A stretch of DNA of 6,608 bases, taken from NCBI GenBank assembly GCA_003520105.1, contig DOVL01000013.1, positions 1 to 6,608 of the forward strand, in the 5' to 3' direction. This DNA is from Lachnospiraceae bacterium (GTDB lineage: Bacteria; Bacillota; Clostridia; Lachnospirales; Lachnospiraceae). The notes beneath the pieces are model-generated. The model saw only the letters and a list, made by a program, of their open reading frames with translations. It searched no databases and was not told the origin of the DNA. Below are positions 4,912 to 6,608 of the stretch, piece after piece. A program made the translations under genes and the position numbers. Position 1 is the first letter of the stretch, and each line of letters starts with the position of its first letter.

Positions 4912-6090
4912 TCACAATGTTATATATCTGTCAATTATCTCCTGAGGAAGGATTCCCTTAACGAAATCACTCTTCGCTGCAGCAGCCGCTGCTTCTTCTC
5001 TTGTTTTAGGAAGCATCGGTCCGTTTTCATCATTTATTTCCGGCAGTTCAAGCTTGTTCTCGATTCCATAAAGTCCTGCGTGAATAAGAAGTGCATAGAC
5101 GATATATGGATTACTCATGGCATCAGGTGAACGGAGTTCAACCCTGGTCTTCCTGCCCGGATGTCTGTCAATGAACAGAAGCTCTGACTCACCTATATCA
5201 GACCAGTTAACTCTGTCAGGCGCAGTGCTCCTGCCAAACCTTGCATAGGAAGCCTCTGCAGGGTTCAGGAAGATAGTTATATCTCTTATCCTGTCCATGA
5301 TTCCGGCTGCAACATAGTCAGCCATATCCTCGCCGGATTCGCTGTTGGCATAGATGTTAATATGATATCCGTTGCCCGGCATATGCCTGATCGGCATAGG
5401 TGAAAAATCAGCCTTAAGGCCGTTTCTGTCGGCAACTGTATTTACAACCATCTTGAAGGTAGTCATCTGATCGGCAGCCTTAAGAGGTCTGCCGTAATGG
5501 AAGTCAATCTCGTTCTGACCCGGACCTCTCTCATGATGCGATCTCTCAGGTGTAAGGCCCATCTTCTCTATCGTAAGACATATCTCACGTCTTATATTTT
5601 CGCCCTTATCAAGAGGCGCGATGTCCATATAGCCCGCGTTATCATAAGGTTCCTCGGTGATGTTTCCCTCGTCGTCCTTCTTGAAGAGGTAGAACTCGGT
5701 CTCTGAACCAAATTTGAACTCGAAGCCTTTTTCCTTAGCCTTATCCACAGCCATTTTGAGGATATATCTGGTATCCCCTTCAAAATATCTTCCTGAAGAC
5801 GTGTAGGTATCACAGAAAAGCCTTACAACCTTTCCGCTGTCCGGTCTCCATGGAAGTACAGACATGGTTGATGTATCAGGTTTGAGATAGAGGTCAGATT
5901 CCTTGCAGCCCTCAAAGCCTGCGATCGCACGCGCATTGATAGGGATACCGTCCCTTATCGCCTTCGGAAGCTCGCCCGGCATTACAGAGATGTTTTTCTG
6001 CACGCCGAAAGCATCACGGAAAGCGAGACGGATGAACTTAACGTCCTCTTCCTCTATATATTCCAAAACTTTCTCAAGATCGTTTTCCAT
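4912..6090 (-). CDS. Glutamine synthetase family protein with altered active site
   Basis: The protein has the GS fold: an N-terminal beta-grasp domain (about 14-100) and the catalytic domain (about 105-392). At 392 residues it is shorter than usual GSI enzymes (about 440). By eye alignment to E. coli and B. subtilis GlnA (E. coli numbers in brackets), all metal ligands remain: E130 (129), E132 (131), E187 (212), E194 (220), H243 (269), E318 (357). So do R284 (321), R320 (359) and Y154 (179). Changed are N52 for D50, A55 for S53, T289 for the flap E327, E301 for R339 and F306 for R344. The ammonium site and part of the ATP-phosphate site are therefore gone or rebuilt. It may join another amine to glutamate, or act as a ligand sensor without synthetase activity; true GlnA activity is doubtful. 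It starts 17 bases after carB with a strong RBS and is followed by an ANTAR gene. Confidence 0.9.
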   Translation of the reverse strand: MENDLEKVLEYIEEEDVKFIRLAFRDAFGVQKNISVMPGELPKAIRDGIPINARAIAGFEGCKESDLYLKPDTSTMSVLPWRPDSGKVVRLFCDTYTSSGRYFEGDTRYILKMAVDKAKEKGFEFKFGSETEFYLFKKDDEGNITEEPYDNAGYMDIAPLDKGENIRREICLTIEKMGLTPERSHHERGPGQNEIDFHYGRPLKAADQMTTFKMVVNTVADRNGLKADFSPMPIRHMPGNGYHINIYANSESGEDMADYVAAGIMDRIRDITIFLNPAEASYARFGRSTAPDRVNWSDIGESELLFIDRHPGRKTRVELRSPDAMSNPYIVYALLIHAGLYGIENKLELPEINDENGPMLPKTREEAAAAAAKSDFVKGILPQEIIDRYITL

Positions 6091-6095
6091 AAAAA

Positions 6096-6102
6096 CTCCT
6101 TT
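6096..6102 (-). promoter_or_regulatory. Ribosome binding site of the GS-like gene
   Basis: AAAGGAG on the minus strand, 5 bases before the ATG at 6090. It lies within the 17-base gap after the carB stop, showing the two genes are translated from one message. Confidence 0.85.
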
Positions 6103-6107
6103 CGATA

Positions 6108-6608
6108 CTAAATGGTTGATATCTCAGGGATGATCTCCTCAAGTACGTCAAGCAGTATCCTGACAGTATCAAGGGAGGTAAATATAGTTACACCATTCTT
6201 AACAGCGCACTGTCTGATGGCAGCACCGTCACTGTAATGGATTCCTGACATAATAGCTCTTGTATTTATGATGTAGCTTACATAGCCTGCCTGAATTGAA
6301 CGAAGCACCTCATCACTTCCGTCGGATAGCTTGCCGCGGAGTCTGGTTCTGATTCCATGACTCTTCAGGAACTCTGCAGTACCCTTGGTTGCCTCGATAT
6401 TAAAGCCAAGCTCGTAGAATCTTCTTACAAGAGGAAGTGCCTCCTCCTTGTCCTCATCCGCAAGGGTAACCATTACGGTTCCGTATGACTTCATCTTGAT
6501 TCCTGAAGCCTGCATTGCCTTATAAAATGCTATCTTCAGTCTTCTGTCATAGCCGATAGCCTCACCTGTTGATTTCATCTCAGGTGAAAGATATGCATCC
6601 ATTCCGTT
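6108..6608 (-). CDS. carB: Carbamoyl-phosphate synthase large chain, C-terminal part (cut by window edge)
   Basis: This is the end of the large subunit that makes carbamoyl phosphate from bicarbonate, ATP and glutamine-derived ammonia for pyrimidine and arginine synthesis. The frame stays open through the window edge, with Asn-Gly codons before the first visible Met, so the gene continues outside and that Met is internal. The visible 166 residues start near the SPEMKSTGE signature that closes the second ATP-grasp unit. They continue into the MGS-like allosteric domain, recognisable by ATKGTAEFL and SYIINT. By eye, the Lys of DKEE and the two Thr of ATKGTA match E. coli residues that contact the effectors UMP and IMP (K954, T974, T977), so nucleotide control is plausible. 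The stop is TAG, and the GS-like gene follows 17 bases later. Confidence 0.93.
   Translation of the reverse strand, partial: NGMDAYLSPEMKSTGEAIGYDRRLKIAFYKAMQASGIKMKSYGTVMVTLADEDKEEALPLVRRFYELGFNIEATKGTAEFLKSHGIRTRLRGKLSDGSDEVLRSIQAGYVSYIINTRAIMSGIHYSDGAAIRQCAVKNGVTIFTSLDTVRILLDVLEEIIPEISTI

Noticed and set aside
6600..6602. ATG near the right edge as the start of a separate small gene
   Set aside because: The frame stays open upstream to the window edge and the sequence is the conserved interior of CarB, so this Met is internal.

Overview
The window looks like chromosomal DNA from a Lachnospiraceae-type Firmicute (Bacillota, Clostridia). This is inferred from AGGAG-type ribosome binding sites, AT-leaning coding sequence, a clostridial-style glutamine synthetase (GS) relative next to an ANTAR protein, and a LytTR response regulator. 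The genus cannot be fixed from the sequence alone. All five recognisable genes lie on the minus strand, so transcription runs from high to low coordinates.

Right part (6608 to 4258): a nitrogen-linked gene set, in order the 3' end of carB (carbamoyl-phosphate synthase large chain, cut by the window edge), a 392-residue GS-family protein 17 bases downstream, and an ANTAR RNA-binding protein 66 bases further on. The GS-family protein keeps all six metal ligands and the glutamate-binding arginines. It has lost the residues that bind and deprotonate ammonium and two phosphate-binding arginines. The ANTAR protein has a receiver-like domain without a phosphoacceptor Asp. Together they could form a non-canonical glutamine or nitrogen sensing pair, but this is a hypothesis.

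Middle (4257 to 3857): about 400 bases without a credible protein gene, yet densely structured. Six hairpins are packed almost end to end from 3952 to 4092. Five small stem-loops in this stretch have GAA or AAA triloops when read on the plus strand. They are followed by a 16-bp bidirectional terminator (4097-4145). A 13-bp perfect hairpin (4172-4199) and smaller repeats lie between the terminator and the ANTAR gene. The section 3951-4050 is 60% GC. It could be a plus-strand structured RNA, a small palindromic element, or a boundary structure.

Left part (3856 to 1): a likely promoter (3917-3946) and a strong ribosome binding site precede a 1036-residue soluble, mostly helical protein that I do not recognise. 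Twelve bases later comes a 233-residue LytTR response regulator with an intact phosphorylation site. An AGGAG motif at the window edge suggests that another gene follows, possibly the partner kinase, but that gene lies outside the window.
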